The notes: generated by a model not told the origin, from the sequence alone. Shown: positions 1-8,603, counted from the first letter of the stretch. The stretch: DNA of 64,000 bases from Neorhizobium alkalisoli (GCF_002968635.1 NZ_PVBN01000018.1:1-64000); one strand, 5' to 3'. Program-made: numbers and translations.

Positions 1-42
1 TACGCGTAGTCGAAGATCATCGCTTAGTGCCTGTGCCATCAT
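1..42 (-). mobile_element. IS630-family transposase, N-terminal fragment (runs off left edge)
   Basis: Reading the minus strand from an ATG at 42, or a second ATG at 39, gives MMAQALSDDLRLRV before the window ends. This resembles the start of IS630-type transposases, which commonly begin with a short A-L-S-x-D-L-R-x-R-V segment ahead of the first helix-turn-helix. A purine-rich ribosome binding site (GGAGAGGTGG) lies directly upstream on that strand. Only 14 codons are visible, so the family call rests on this signature alone. Confidence 0.45.
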
Positions 43-274
43 CCACCTCTCCGCTGTGGATGTTGAATCAGCTTCGGCTCGCCCCGTCACCTCACAATCG
101 ATTCATCGATTACAGGACCTGCTCTAGGTAACATCCGGCAGAGGCAAGCCGTCCTCCGGGATGATTTCAGCCGCCATAACTGGCGGTTTCCGCGGTGCCG
201 CTCTTGAGTTACCATTGCCTGTCGCAGACATGGGGATTTCAATCAGATCACTCACACCAGGAGACGATCCTTCC
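43..274. other. Non-coding stretch between IS fragment and YdeI-like gene
   Basis: I see no convincing gene here. It contains a 7-2-7 palindrome (AATCGAT-TC-ATCGATT, 96-111). The outer end of the IS630-like element should lie in the first part, but I could not define its inverted repeat without the other end. The last bases carry a possible ribosome binding site (CAGGAGA, about 257-263) for the ATG at 275. Confidence 0.4.
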
Positions 275-877
275 ATGCCCCCCGTTACCGTCGACCCCAA
301 GAAAGTCTGCGAATTCCCGGATGCCAATGCCTTCTACAGTTGGCTCGGCGAGAACCAAGATAAGGCTACCGAAATCTGGATACGAATCTTCAAGGTTGAT
401 TCCGACGTACCATCGATAACGCCCAAAGAAGCGATTGACGTCGTGCTGTGCTGGGGGTGGATCGATGGTATCAGGAAAGGACTGGACGAGAAGAGCTTTC
501 TACAACGCTACACGCCGCGCCGCAGGAAAAGCATTTGGAGCCAGATCAACGTCGAGAATGTCGAACGCTTGATCAACGAAGGGCGCATGACCGGGCACGG
601 ACTGCGCGAAGTAGAGGCCGCAAAGTTGGATGGGCGTTGGCAGCGTGCCTATGCCAGCGGCAAGGACATGCAGGTTCCCGACGACCTTCAGGCCGCGATC
701 GACGCCGATCCGAAGGCCAAGGAAATGTTTGGAAGGCTCAGCGCACAAAACCGTTTCGCTTTTGCCTTCAGAGTCCACAACATGAAGACCGAGGCCGGCC
801 GCCGGAAGAAGATCGAGAGCTTCGTCGAGATGCTCAAGCAAGGGCAGACGATCCACCCGCAGAAGAAATTGCCCTAG
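275..877 (+). CDS. YdeI/OmpD-associated family protein
   Basis: A 200-residue soluble protein. The pattern W-I-R-I-F-K, then an E-A-I-D-V-V-L-C-W-G-W-I-D-G-I segment near residues 50-65, then R-Y-T-P-R-R-R-K-S-I-W-S, is the signature of the YdeI (OmpD-associated / bacteriocin-protection) family. The C-terminal half carries a helical region typical of that family. The molecular role of these proteins is poorly known; links to envelope stress and antimicrobial resistance come from other bacteria. The frame is open from 161, but ATG 275 is preferred because it has an AG-rich site about 11 bases upstream and the family homology begins there. It converges with the minus-strand gene ending at 984 and has no operon partner. 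Confidence 0.75.
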   Translation: MPPVTVDPKKVCEFPDANAFYSWLGENQDKATEIWIRIFKVDSDVPSITPKEAIDVVLCWGWIDGIRKGLDEKSFLQRYTPRRRKSIWSQINVENVERLINEGRMTGHGLREVEAAKLDGRWQRAYASGKDMQVPDDLQAAIDADPKAKEMFGRLSAQNRFAFAFRVHNMKTEAGRRKKIESFVEMLKQGQTIHPQKKLP

Positions 878-983
878 GCTGGAACGCTGCAGCTTCCTCG
901 ACGACGTCGTGAGCGATGACACGCACTACTGACTGCCGGACGCGAATTCATTGCGCAAAAGAAACAGCGGAGGAAAAGTCCTC

Positions 984-1877
984 TCAACCAAGAATGCTGC
1001 TGAACGCGCGCCCCAACTTCCCGAGATCACCACCCTCTTCATAGAAAGGGTCGCGCGGCCGATAGGCATTGATCACATAGTTGCGCAGCTTCGGAAACCG
1101 CTCTTTCGGCAATTTGCAAGGAAGGTGAGATATCTCCAGATTTTGAACAGTATCGTTCTTTAGGTTTTCCCAAGCTTCGAGCTTGTTCTTCCCATATATT
1201 CGTAGCGACCGCAGGTTCTTCAGCTTCGAAAAAACCGAAACATCGCCTCCAATCTTGCATGAGGAAATCTGCAAAACTTCGAGCTCGTTGAAGCGCAGAA
1301 TGTCCTCGACGTCTTTGATGGTCGAAGCGATCAGGAAAAGCCTCTTGATGGGAGCGCCTTCGAAAATCGACAGGGAGCCTGAAAAGCCTTGGAGCGAGAG
1401 ATTGGCGAGCTTCGGCCATTTGCCATTCAGCGCCTTGATCTTATTGGCCTTCCAATCGAGATTGAGCCATGCCTCAAGTTCCGGAAACAGGTCCGGCAGG
1501 GCCTCGCCGAACGACACATCTTGGGTTGTGATCGCTTTCACGCTGCCGAACTGCTTGAACTTTTCGAGATCAAAATCCTTGGCGAAAGCACCCGATCCGG
1601 AAATGCCGATCTTTCCGATCGCATCCTTGTTCTTGATCCGATCAAGACTAGGAGCGAAGTATTCCTGCAGCCGTCCCTCGGCAATGTCCTGAACTTCGAT
1701 GGAGAAGCCCTCACATTCATATTGGTCGATCAGATCACCGTATTTTTCGAAGCCGTCTTTATTGAAGGTTGCTTCCTTCTTTGCAAATCGGGATTCAACC
1801 GCGCGCACTATGACGTGAGGCCCTTTCATCAAATTGTCCATGGTTCGTTCATCGGCTTCGAACAGAACTTCCGACAC
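984..1877 (-). CDS. Leucine-rich-repeat-like protein, candidate immunity to the Rhs toxin
   Basis: A 297-residue cytosolic protein with no signal peptide or membrane segment. Roughly residues 150-265 show repeated L-x-x-L-x-L/I patterns (for example LANLSLQGF, LEVLQISS, LRSLRIYG, LEISHLP), as in an irregular leucine-rich repeat. The N-terminal half is unrecognised. It starts with GTG at 1877, preceded by AGGAGA with a spacer of about six. It lies directly downstream of the rhs gene on the same strand, where Rhs immunity genes normally sit. Its DNA is visibly AT-richer than the T6SS genes around it, as expected for a horizontally exchanged toxin-immunity tip. The immunity role is inferred from position; leucine-rich repeats support only a protein-binding function. 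Confidence 0.6.
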   Translation of the reverse strand: MSEVLFEADERTMDNLMKGPHVIVRAVESRFAKKEATFNKDGFEKYGDLIDQYECEGFSIEVQDIAEGRLQEYFAPSLDRIKNKDAIGKIGISGSGAFAKDFDLEKFKQFGSVKAITTQDVSFGEALPDLFPELEAWLNLDWKANKIKALNGKWPKLANLSLQGFSGSLSIFEGAPIKRLFLIASTIKDVEDILRFNELEVLQISSCKIGGDVSVFSKLKNLRSLRIYGKNKLEAWENLKNDTVQNLEISHLPCKLPKERFPKLRNYVINAYRPRDPFYEEGGDLGKLGRAFSSILG

Positions 1878-1901
1878 TTATTTCTCCTCATCAAGCGCAA
1901 G

Positions 1902-1920
1902 CACAGCCTAACCGGCTGTG
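1902..1920 (-). repeat. Hairpin between rhs and the candidate immunity gene
   Basis: A perfect 7-base inverted repeat (CACAGCC-TAACC-GGCTGTG) lies in the 100-base gap after the rhs stop. No T-run follows on the minus strand, so it is not a clear terminator. It could affect read-through or RNA stability between toxin and immunity gene. Confidence 0.4.
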
Positions 1921-1977
1921 GCATTTTCCTGAGACACTGGAGCTTTTGCTGCCAACGTCAGACGTCGTCGAGCTGTA

Positions 1978-4900
1978 TCAGCAACTTCCAAAGGCCCGCT
2001 TGATTCTCGCGGCCGTAGCGGTTGCCGCTGCCTGCTGGGCAGCAGTAGCATCTCGGAAAGCGGCTTGCCCGTCAAATTTTTCGTTAAGCCACATTGGATC
2101 CTGGACAGCGTCGAAGCCGGAATCTGCCAGAAGCCGGTTCTCGACAAGCGCCCCATATTTTTTGGGATCCATGCCGGCCGCCGCCGCATCGGCGTCCGTA
2201 TTGGTATAGAGCTTGCGCGGGCAATTCTTACGGCCGTCGGCTTTGGTGGACGCACCCGACCGATATTTCATAGAAGCTTCCATGCGACCGGGCTCGCCCT
2301 TGCCCACATAACATTGACTACGCCGTTTCACCTGGAAGACGTAAACGCCGTAAAGACCCAGTGGATCGGCCCACCAAGTCGGAATCTCGACATAACCGTG
2401 CGACCGCAACCCTCCCGATAAGCCAAGCGGATCAGGACTGAGATATTGGCCGCATTGGGGATCGTAGGTGCGGAACCTGTTGTAATAGAGGCCAGTTTCC
2501 GCATCCTCCCACTGGCCGAGAAAACGGATCGGGCAAAGATCGGCCTCCTCCAGAGCGGAGTGTGTGGTAGCGCCGACTTCCTCCTCCTCGGAAAGAGCCG
2601 TGTTCCCGAAAACGGCGCGGATGATCGGCGCGCCGGCAGCTGAGCTGCTCGGCCGGCCGGAACCGGGTTGGCGATTGTCGTTGGCTGTCCGCGTCCAAAG
2701 GCCACGGAGACCACCCCACAGCCGGTAGGAAGAAGACCAGACGATCTCGCCCGTAGCGTCCGCAAGCTCTCGTGGTGCGCCAAGATGATCCGTTATCACA
2801 TGCAGGACACGCTCCTCACCGGAGCGATTGGTGTCGATGCGCAAGATCGGAACAAAACTATCTGGCTCGAAGTGCCACCATACAGCGGATTGGGCTGGCT
2901 TGTCTTCGGACAACGGATAGCTAGCAGCCAAAACATTGCCATCCCACAGGAAGCGGCATCCAGCCAACACGGAGGCACCCTCAGGCGCACGATCTCTTGT
3001 CCGTATCTGACGCTTTTCGATCCGACGTCCCAATGGATCATAACCATAAGTCCAGATAGAACCGTCGGGGCATTTGACCTCAATAAGCTGATCGAACCCG
3101 TCCCATGTGAATTGGAAGGTTTGGCGGCGAAAGCCGTTGCGCTCCACGTGGCGAGCGATGGCACGCCCTGCGGCATCGTATTCGTAATAGATTCGCTCCC
3201 CATGAGCGCCCTGCGCCTGCAAGACCCGCCCACCATCTGACAGGCTCCAGCTGCTCAACGGGCGGCCGAGCGGATGGTGCGGCAAGGCTGTTTCGGATGC
3301 GACGATGTCCAGCGTTGGAGCATACTCGAAACGCTCCACCTCGTGATTTTCGCCTCCAAAGCCAGAAATGACGTCCTCCGGCAGCTTGGACAGAAGCGGC
3401 ATCCCGCCGTCCGGTTGGCCGTGGCTGGCCAGTACGACTTGACCATTCTCATCCGTTTCGTAGCGACTCGCTCCCCAAAGCGGATCGCCCACAACAGTGG
3501 GACCTGCGGCGCGATCCCACCCGAAGCGCCGCGACCAAATGTCGGGAAGCGCTGAGGCAGGACCGGGCCGTGCGTCGCTAAAGGCGGTATGGCGAACGAG
3601 CTGGCCGACTTCGTCGTGCTCAAACTCTAGGAGGAAGCCGCCTGTGCCTACGTGCCGCGTTGGCCGTCCGATCCTGTTGCGAACAATCGACAATCGTCGC
3701 GACCCCGCAACCGACAAGCCCGTCAAGGCACCGAGCGCGTCATATTCGTAAGTCGTTATCTGATCGCCAATCCGGCGCTCGGTGCGATTGCCGCAGCAAT
3801 CGTAGGTATTCTCGATGCGGATGCCGTTCGTAGTTTCGGCCGTCAGACGGCCAAGGTCATCGTATTCTAACTGGAGGGTAACCTGCGCATTGGCCGCAAG
3901 GCGCAGCCGACCAACGTCGTCGTAGTCGAAGGTTTCTCGCTGAAAAGGCTCGGGCTGCCCCGGAAGAAACGCGCTTCGGCTTAAAATCCGTCCGGCCGGG
4001 TCCCGTTGATATGCGATAATCCGGCCGTCCGGCTGGTGCGCTTCCGCGACGTGATCGGCCTTGTCAAGAACGTACCGGGTAGTTCGTCCATCGAAATCGG
4101 TCTCTTCTACAATACGACCAGCGCCATCACGAACAAAGACCCACTGTTTGCCGATCGCATTGACAACCCTCTCGAGTTCGAATTCATCGTTATAGTGGAA
4201 TTCAATTCTGCCTCCCTTGGGGTCGGCGGCGGCGATGAGATTACCCAGCCCGTCGTACTCATAAACGCTCTGTCGACCTTCGCCATCAATGGTTTCGACA
4301 ACACGTCCCTGACGTGAAGTGCGAGAACGGGTTACAACCCCATCAGCGCGCGTCGTTGCTGACGGAACAAAAAAGTTCTGACCTGGCTGATCTTCATATT
4401 GGTATTGCGTTACGGTACCATCGGTCTCCGTGACGCGCAGTATACGGCCGAAACCGTCGCGCTCCAGCCGCGTACGCGCGCTTCTAAAATCCAGCGTTTC
4501 TATCAGCCAGTGGTGGCTGTCGTAGCGGTTTTGCTCGATCAGCCCATCGTGGCGGATGATACCCACCGGCTGGCCTGCTTCGTTATTGTGAATTTCTGTT
4601 ATATGACCGAGTGGGCTCTTCACCAGAACCAGTCTGCCAAAGTCATCATACTGGAAATGCCAAGCCTTGCCGGCGTTGTCGATCACCATCTCCAGATCGC
4701 CTTCCGGCGTCCAGCTATAATAGGTGGAACGACCGCTTGCATCGGTGACACGTTTGATATGACCGGCAGCGTCATAGTCGTAACGCGTTTCGCTGCCTTC
4801 GCCGTTGATCTCAGCGACGATCAAGCCCTCTTCGTCCTCGACGAATACCTTTTCGTGGCCTAGGGCGTTTACTTCACGAACGATATTTTTGTTGTCGTTG

Positions 4901-6312
4901 TAGTGAAATTGCACCGCGCGCCTGCGGTCCGATCCCGGCAGATACGTGGTGATCCGGTTTTCCTCGTCATACTCAAAGAGTGCTGGCGCTCCCTGATTAC
5001 TTTGCGTCCTTTGACGGCGGCCGGTGCTATCATGTTCGAATTTGGCGTGATAGCGGCCGTTGCGGACGACTTGCGAGAGGCGGTCCTCGTCATCGTAGGC
5101 AAACTCGTGGCGCTCCCCATAGGGGCAATCCGCAAACACCATTCGCCCGTCGGAATCGTACCCGTAACGCATTACTGTTTTGCGACTGCCATCCACACCT
5201 TCAAGCTCAACAGTCTGCCGCAGACCGGCGGAGTAGGTGAAACGCAGCTTCAACCCTTCCGGCGTCGTGACCGTCAGCAGACTACCCTCAGCGTCGCGAT
5301 CAAAAAACAGAGTGTTGCCGCTTCTGTCCTCTATCTTGCTAATCCGCCAGATGGCATCTGGCCCCTTTTCGAAACAGGTTGTTAGCGCGTCCTCTCGAAA
5401 GATCAGCGCGCGACGATGCCCCTGCATAAGCTGCGTGTTGCGAGTAGTGTCGCCCTCTTCCCAACCTTCAGGAATGGGTGTCGGCGCAGCGAAATCTATG
5501 CCGAAACCGTCTTCGTCGAGGAAAGTGAAGCCACCCTTATCATTGCGGATTATGGTGGCATCGATATCGCTTAACCGACCCCGGCCAAGCGGGCCGCTCG
5601 TCTCGACATTTCCATAATAGGTGCTGGTCACCGCGAGCCTGAGTAAACCCGGGACGAAGAAATCCGGATCGTAATGAACCGGAATCCCTGTCGGCATGAA
5701 CGCGGGATTGCCCGCCAACCTGCAGTCACGGCGCTCGCGGCGACGGCGGCGCCTACGCAGGATACGCTCCTGCGCCATGCGCCGCAGACGCGCTCGGGCC
5801 GCCCGCTTGGCACCCTGGCCCACCAGACGGCGCAGGACATACTTTCCCAATGAACCGATACCCAAGGGGAGGTCGAGAAGCTTGTCCGCAATGTTGTTTT
5901 CTATGGTATTTTTGAGTTGATCGATGGCACCTTTCAGATCTGCATACTGGGCAGCATTCACCGCAACGGGCTGATCGCTTTCCAGCGCGGCAGAAAATTT
6001 GTCGGTGATGGAACTCGTCGAATTCGATAACAGGAAAACGTCGGAATCCGTTTCCGATGCGAATTTCAGAAATCGCACCATCTCACGTCTGCTAACCGCG
6101 TCCCAATAGAGCGATTTGTCTTCCAGATCAGCAAATTCGTTTATGTCCTGATCGAGCTCGGCTAGTTCCTCGTCAAAAAGGGAACTTCCGTCGGCATCCT
6201 GTTCCGGTGCGCCTGCACCAACGACCACGCGCCCATCGGCATTGGCCGGCGTTTGGGCGACGTTCGGCTGACCGCCTCCGCGCTCATGGACGGCTTCGCC
6301 TTCTTCAGCCAA
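1978..6312 (-). CDS. Rhs/YD-repeat T6SS effector with C-terminal GIY-YIG-like nuclease domain
   Basis: A 1444-residue Rhs effector. Residues 1-180 are an acidic then helical N-terminal region, followed by an arginine-rich stretch (185-196). The DUF6531-type start of the Rhs core is near 200-250. Many YD repeats of the form Y-x-Y-D-x-x-G-R follow to about 1280. The core closes with PDPLGL, and a second DPLGL occurs just before residue 1322. The last 123 residues form the variable tip. It has G-V-Y at 1322-1324, then ten residues, then Y-V-G-K-G at 1335, Arg 1343 and Glu 1391, matching the GIY-YIG nuclease layout and most like the YVGKG subgroup. There is no PAAR domain; a separate PAAR-like gene sits upstream. 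The start is TTG at 6312, supported by AGGAG seven bases upstream. It presumably cuts DNA in target cells after VgrG/PAAR-dependent delivery. Confidence 0.85.
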   Translation of the reverse strand: MAEEGEAVHERGGGQPNVAQTPANADGRVVVGAGAPEQDADGSSLFDEELAELDQDINEFADLEDKSLYWDAVSRREMVRFLKFASETDSDVFLLSNSTSSITDKFSAALESDQPVAVNAAQYADLKGAIDQLKNTIENNIADKLLDLPLGIGSLGKYVLRRLVGQGAKRAARARLRRMAQERILRRRRRRRERRDCRLAGNPAFMPTGIPVHYDPDFFVPGLLRLAVTSTYYGNVETSGPLGRGRLSDIDATIIRNDKGGFTFLDEDGFGIDFAAPTPIPEGWEEGDTTRNTQLMQGHRRALIFREDALTTCFEKGPDAIWRISKIEDRSGNTLFFDRDAEGSLLTVTTPEGLKLRFTYSAGLRQTVELEGVDGSRKTVMRYGYDSDGRMVFADCPYGERHEFAYDDEDRLSQVVRNGRYHAKFEHDSTGRRQRTQSNQGAPALFEYDEENRITTYLPGSDRRRAVQFHYNDNKNIVREVNALGHEKVFVEDEEGLIVAEINGEGSETRYDYDAAGHIKRVTDASGRSTYYSWTPEGDLEMVIDNAGKAWHFQYDDFGRLVLVKSPLGHITEIHNNEAGQPVGIIRHDGLIEQNRYDSHHWLIETLDFRSARTRLERDGFGRILRVTETDGTVTQYQYEDQPGQNFFVPSATTRADGVVTRSRTSRQGRVVETIDGEGRQSVYEYDGLGNLIAAADPKGGRIEFHYNDEFELERVVNAIGKQWVFVRDGAGRIVEETDFDGRTTRYVLDKADHVAEAHQPDGRIIAYQRDPAGRILSRSAFLPGQPEPFQRETFDYDDVGRLRLAANAQVTLQLEYDDLGRLTAETTNGIRIENTYDCCGNRTERRIGDQITTYEYDALGALTGLSVAGSRRLSIVRNRIGRPTRHVGTGGFLLEFEHDEVGQLVRHTAFSDARPGPASALPDIWSRRFGWDRAAGPTVVGDPLWGASRYETDENGQVVLASHGQPDGGMPLLSKLPEDVISGFGGENHEVERFEYAPTLDIVASETALPHHPLGRPLSSWSLSDGGRVLQAQGAHGERIYYEYDAAGRAIARHVERNGFRRQTFQFTWDGFDQLIEVKCPDGSIWTYGYDPLGRRIEKRQIRTRDRAPEGASVLAGCRFLWDGNVLAASYPLSEDKPAQSAVWWHFEPDSFVPILRIDTNRSGEERVLHVITDHLGAPRELADATGEIVWSSSYRLWGGLRGLWTRTANDNRQPGSGRPSSSAAGAPIIRAVFGNTALSEEEEVGATTHSALEEADLCPIRFLGQWEDAETGLYYNRFRTYDPQCGQYLSPDPLGLSGGLRSHGYVEIPTWWADPLGLYGVYVFQVKRRSQCYVGKGEPGRMEASMKYRSGASTKADGRKNCPRKLYTNTDADAAAAGMDPKKYGALVENRLLADSGFDAVQDPMWLNEKFDGQAAFRDATAAQQAAATATAARIKRAFGSC

Positions 6313-6811
6313 GGCTGCTCTCCTGTGCAGAAAAATAATGCGCGCCCCAGGGCGCCGACTTCAGATCAAAATATTCGGAAAATTCGTAGCCGACGGCCTC
6401 GCGGCCGGGGCTGAACAGCATGAAACTGTCGCGTGCCGCTCCAGCCTGCTCCAGCCATTCGCCAGAACCGAGAGCGACGCCGTCGTGAAGAAAAAGATGG
6501 TAGTCTTCAGTCGCGAAGCCGTACAAAACGACCTCATCGAAGTGGAAGGCGATGCTGCCGGGCGAAATGTCGGACGAACGAAGGCGCTTGCCGGTGAAAA
6601 TGTCGGAGAGAGCCTCACTGGACAAGGCCGACTCGTCATGGAGCAAAACATCGCCCTCGTCGTTCAACACGACCCATTGGCACCCGTTGCAAACAAGTTC
6701 GGCACCCCCGCCGGAAACCGCAAACACCAGGTGAAAGATACTGCCGTATATGTATTTTGATTGGGTAACGGATGCCCCAACCAAATCCCGCAGACCGTTT
6801 TTAAATATCAT
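6305..6811 (-). CDS. Unrecognised 168-residue protein between PAAR and Rhs
   Basis: I do not recognise a family. The protein begins MIFKNGLRDLVGASVTQSKY and is mixed alpha/beta in character. It has a Cys pair (LVCNGCQW), a hydrophobic FHLVFAVSGGG segment near the start and an acidic middle, and no signal peptide or obvious membrane helix. The ATG at 6811 overlaps the stop of the PAAR-like gene as ATGA, and its stop overlaps the rhs start by eight bases, so it is translationally coupled to both. Chaperones or adaptors for Rhs effectors often occupy this slot (EagR/DUF1795 in other bacteria), but I see no resemblance to DUF1795. A loading or stabilising role is inference from position alone. 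A TTG two codons upstream is an alternative start. Confidence 0.7.
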   Translation of the reverse strand: MIFKNGLRDLVGASVTQSKYIYGSIFHLVFAVSGGGAELVCNGCQWVVLNDEGDVLLHDESALSSEALSDIFTGKRLRSSDISPGSIAFHFDEVVLYGFATEDYHLFLHDGVALGSGEWLEQAGAARDSFMLFSPGREAVGYEFSEYFDLKSAPWGAHYFSAQESSLG

Positions 6812-7395
6812 TGCCAAAACTCATCTATGATGATCTGCTTGATTTCCTGATAACCTAGATTTTGGCCGGAAATGATCTGGTGAAGTTGCTGGCGCTGATC
6901 TTTGGTCAATCCGAATTGTTTTACCAGCGCGTTGATCTGCTTGTTTTGCGCCTGGTTGTTGCCGGGTGTCCCGCCGCTTCCTGCAAGCAGGATCGGCACT
7001 TCCTTCTCGCTCATCGACCGGTGCGGCTCCGTTCCTCCCGGTCCAGGCCGGTTGATCCAGGCAGGATTGGAATCCCGAACAACAGCCCACCCCTCTGAAA
7101 AGACCGTTTTCGACCCCTTCTTCGCAAGCGCGTGGGACTTGTAGCCGTTGACCTTGACCCCCCTCCCGACGCCTGGCTCGTGACCGGTGACGACCAGAGC
7201 TCGAGAATTTAGCTGGAAATCCTGCTTGCCATTGTTGCGGACGGTCCGCGACGTCCTAACGGAAGCGCCGAGCGTCACCATCGACAAGTAGGGCACCTTC
7301 ACCATCGAAGAACCCATGGGCGTCCAGCAGACATCGGGGCCGGTACAATGCATGATATTGGCGCCGTCGCGGCGTGCAGAAATCGGGATCGCCAC
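6808..7395 (-). CDS. PAAR-like (DUF4150) T6SS spike-tip protein
   Basis: A 195-residue protein. The N-terminal part, about residues 1-120, reads like the DUF4150 PAAR-like family: a short MAIPISARR start, a C-T-G-P-D-V-C-W-T-P segment, V-P-Y-L-S-M-V, then the G-H-E-P-G-V-G-R-G-V sequence. PAAR-like proteins cap the VgrG trimer and connect it to the effector. The C-terminal 70 residues are a Gly/Asn-rich linker followed by a helical tail with Gln-rich segments, and probably contact the cargo. The start is GTG at 7395, sharing one base with the TAG of the upstream DUF2169 gene. It belongs to the vgrG-DUF2169-PAAR-orphan-rhs module. Confidence 0.8.
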   Translation of the reverse strand: MAIPISARRDGANIMHCTGPDVCWTPMGSSMVKVPYLSMVTLGASVRTSRTVRNNGKQDFQLNSRALVVTGHEPGVGRGVKVNGYKSHALAKKGSKTVFSEGWAVVRDSNPAWINRPGPGGTEPHRSMSEKEVPILLAGSGGTPGNNQAQNKQINALVKQFGLTKDQRQQLHQIISGQNLGYQEIKQIIIDEFWQ

Positions 7396-8603
7396 TAAGC
7401 CGCCTCCTCTTTATCCAGATCAGGATCAAGAAGGGCGGGGTCACAGGCGATATCGTCGGGGTTCAATCGTACGGGCTTCATTTGCCGCGCCAGTTCCGGA
7501 CGATACCGCAATAACGCCAAGCCTTCGGTCGCTGCCATGTCGTAAGGCGTGCGCCAGATGCAGTGGACCCGGGGATCGTCCCGATCTCTCTCGCCAATCT
7601 CAAGAAAGACCGTATCGAGAACCATCTTGAGCGCCAGTTCCGTGTCATCATTCCTGAGCGACATTGCCACCAGTTGGTCATCAGGCAGGCGGATCGTGAA
7701 GTCGGGGCGATCGGGATAAAGGTTTCGAAGCTCTATGCGGATTGCGCCTTCAAGGTACCGGCTGCCTTGAAGGCCCGTATGTGCGGAATTGTGGAAGCGA
7801 TAATCGTAGTCCTTCGCCCAGTTCGGCCAGACATGTTCCATCCAGTGCTCGTCATAGGTCCCGCCGAGCGGACGCCGTGGCAACCAGGCCGGGGGGATCG
7901 GGCCCAAACCTTCGACCGGCTGCTGGGCATACGCGTCAAGAAGCTCACCACCGCCGTACAGAATCTGAGGCGCTTCCACCGGCTGCGTGTGATCTGTGAA
8001 TTCTGGATCGATGAGCCCGCGCCCAATCGGGTTGCGCTCGAAGGCTTCAAGGATGGCATTACCATCGTCATCCAGTCCCTTGTCTATCGTCCCGCCGAAC
8101 GCGTGCTCATAGCGGATCGGCAGGCTGACAATCGGACTTGGCGATGACAGCGTCCATTTTCGAAAGAGGCTTCTGAAACTGCGCCAAGCCGGTTTCTGCT
8201 CGTCGTCGAGTTCCTTTAGCCAGACCGGCCGCCATTGCCGTGGTCCTGTGATTACCATCTCGTGGTGCACGAAGGTTCCGAGGTCGTCGCTGACCTTGAT
8301 GGAGACGGGCCATTCCGCAGCCGGCTTGCCGGCCGGGGCATAAGCGGTGGCATCAAGGATTATTTCGCTATGGGGCTTATACGGCACGAAATCCGAGGGA
8401 TATCGCAACGAGGAGACGTTCAAATCGCCATGGAACGTATCCGTGAAGACGAACGGCTCCTGTTCGCTGGAAAACCGGCATTCGCCGTTCGCTCCGATGT
8501 CCATGGCGGTTTTTGCCATGAAGACACCGAATTCTTTGCCCTCGGCATTGCGGTTGGAAAACCGCAAGTTCGCGAAAGGCGTGAAGTTGATGACCTTGAC
8601 CAT
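7395..8603 (-). CDS. DUF2169 domain protein, probable T6SS effector adaptor/chaperone
   Basis: A 402-residue protein. Features of DUF2169 include the start M-V-K-V-I-N-F-T-P-F followed by a beta-rich N-terminal half, the R-Y-E-H-A-F-G-G-T segment near 165-175, an R-N-P-I-G-R-G motif near residue 190, and a middle region rich in Trp and Pro with P-P-A-W-L-P-R-R. In Agrobacterium, DUF2169 proteins bind and stabilise VgrG-delivered effectors before loading; the same job for this Rhs protein is inferred from gene order. ATG 8603 has a GGGGG site just upstream, 16 bases after the vgrG stop. Translation is linked to the PAAR-like gene by a one-base stop/start overlap. Confidence 0.82.
   Translation of the reverse strand: MVKVINFTPFANLRFSNRNAEGKEFGVFMAKTAMDIGANGECRFSSEQEPFVFTDTFHGDLNVSSLRYPSDFVPYKPHSEIILDATAYAPAGKPAAEWPVSIKVSDDLGTFVHHEMVITGPRQWRPVWLKELDDEQKPAWRSFRSLFRKWTLSSPSPIVSLPIRYEHAFGGTIDKGLDDDGNAILEAFERNPIGRGLIDPEFTDHTQPVEAPQILYGGGELLDAYAQQPVEGLGPIPPAWLPRRPLGGTYDEHWMEHVWPNWAKDYDYRFHNSAHTGLQGSRYLEGAIRIELRNLYPDRPDFTIRLPDDQLVAMSLRNDDTELALKMVLDTVFLEIGERDRDDPRVHCIWRTPYDMAATEGLALLRYRPELARQMKPVRLNPDDIACDPALLDPDLDKEEAA

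Noticed and set aside
1902..1920. Calling the rhs-immunity hairpin a rho-independent terminator
   Set aside because: No T-run follows on the transcribed strand, and the immunity gene must be expressed downstream.
1389..2003. 204-codon plus-strand frame across the candidate immunity gene
   Set aside because: It lies antisense to the minus-strand gene that has GTG plus AGGAGA and a coherent leucine-rich pattern; it has no recognisable protein content.
6305..6811. Assigning the orphan gene as an EagR (DUF1795) chaperone
   Set aside because: Position fits but I could not see the DUF1795 sequence pattern, so it is left unnamed.
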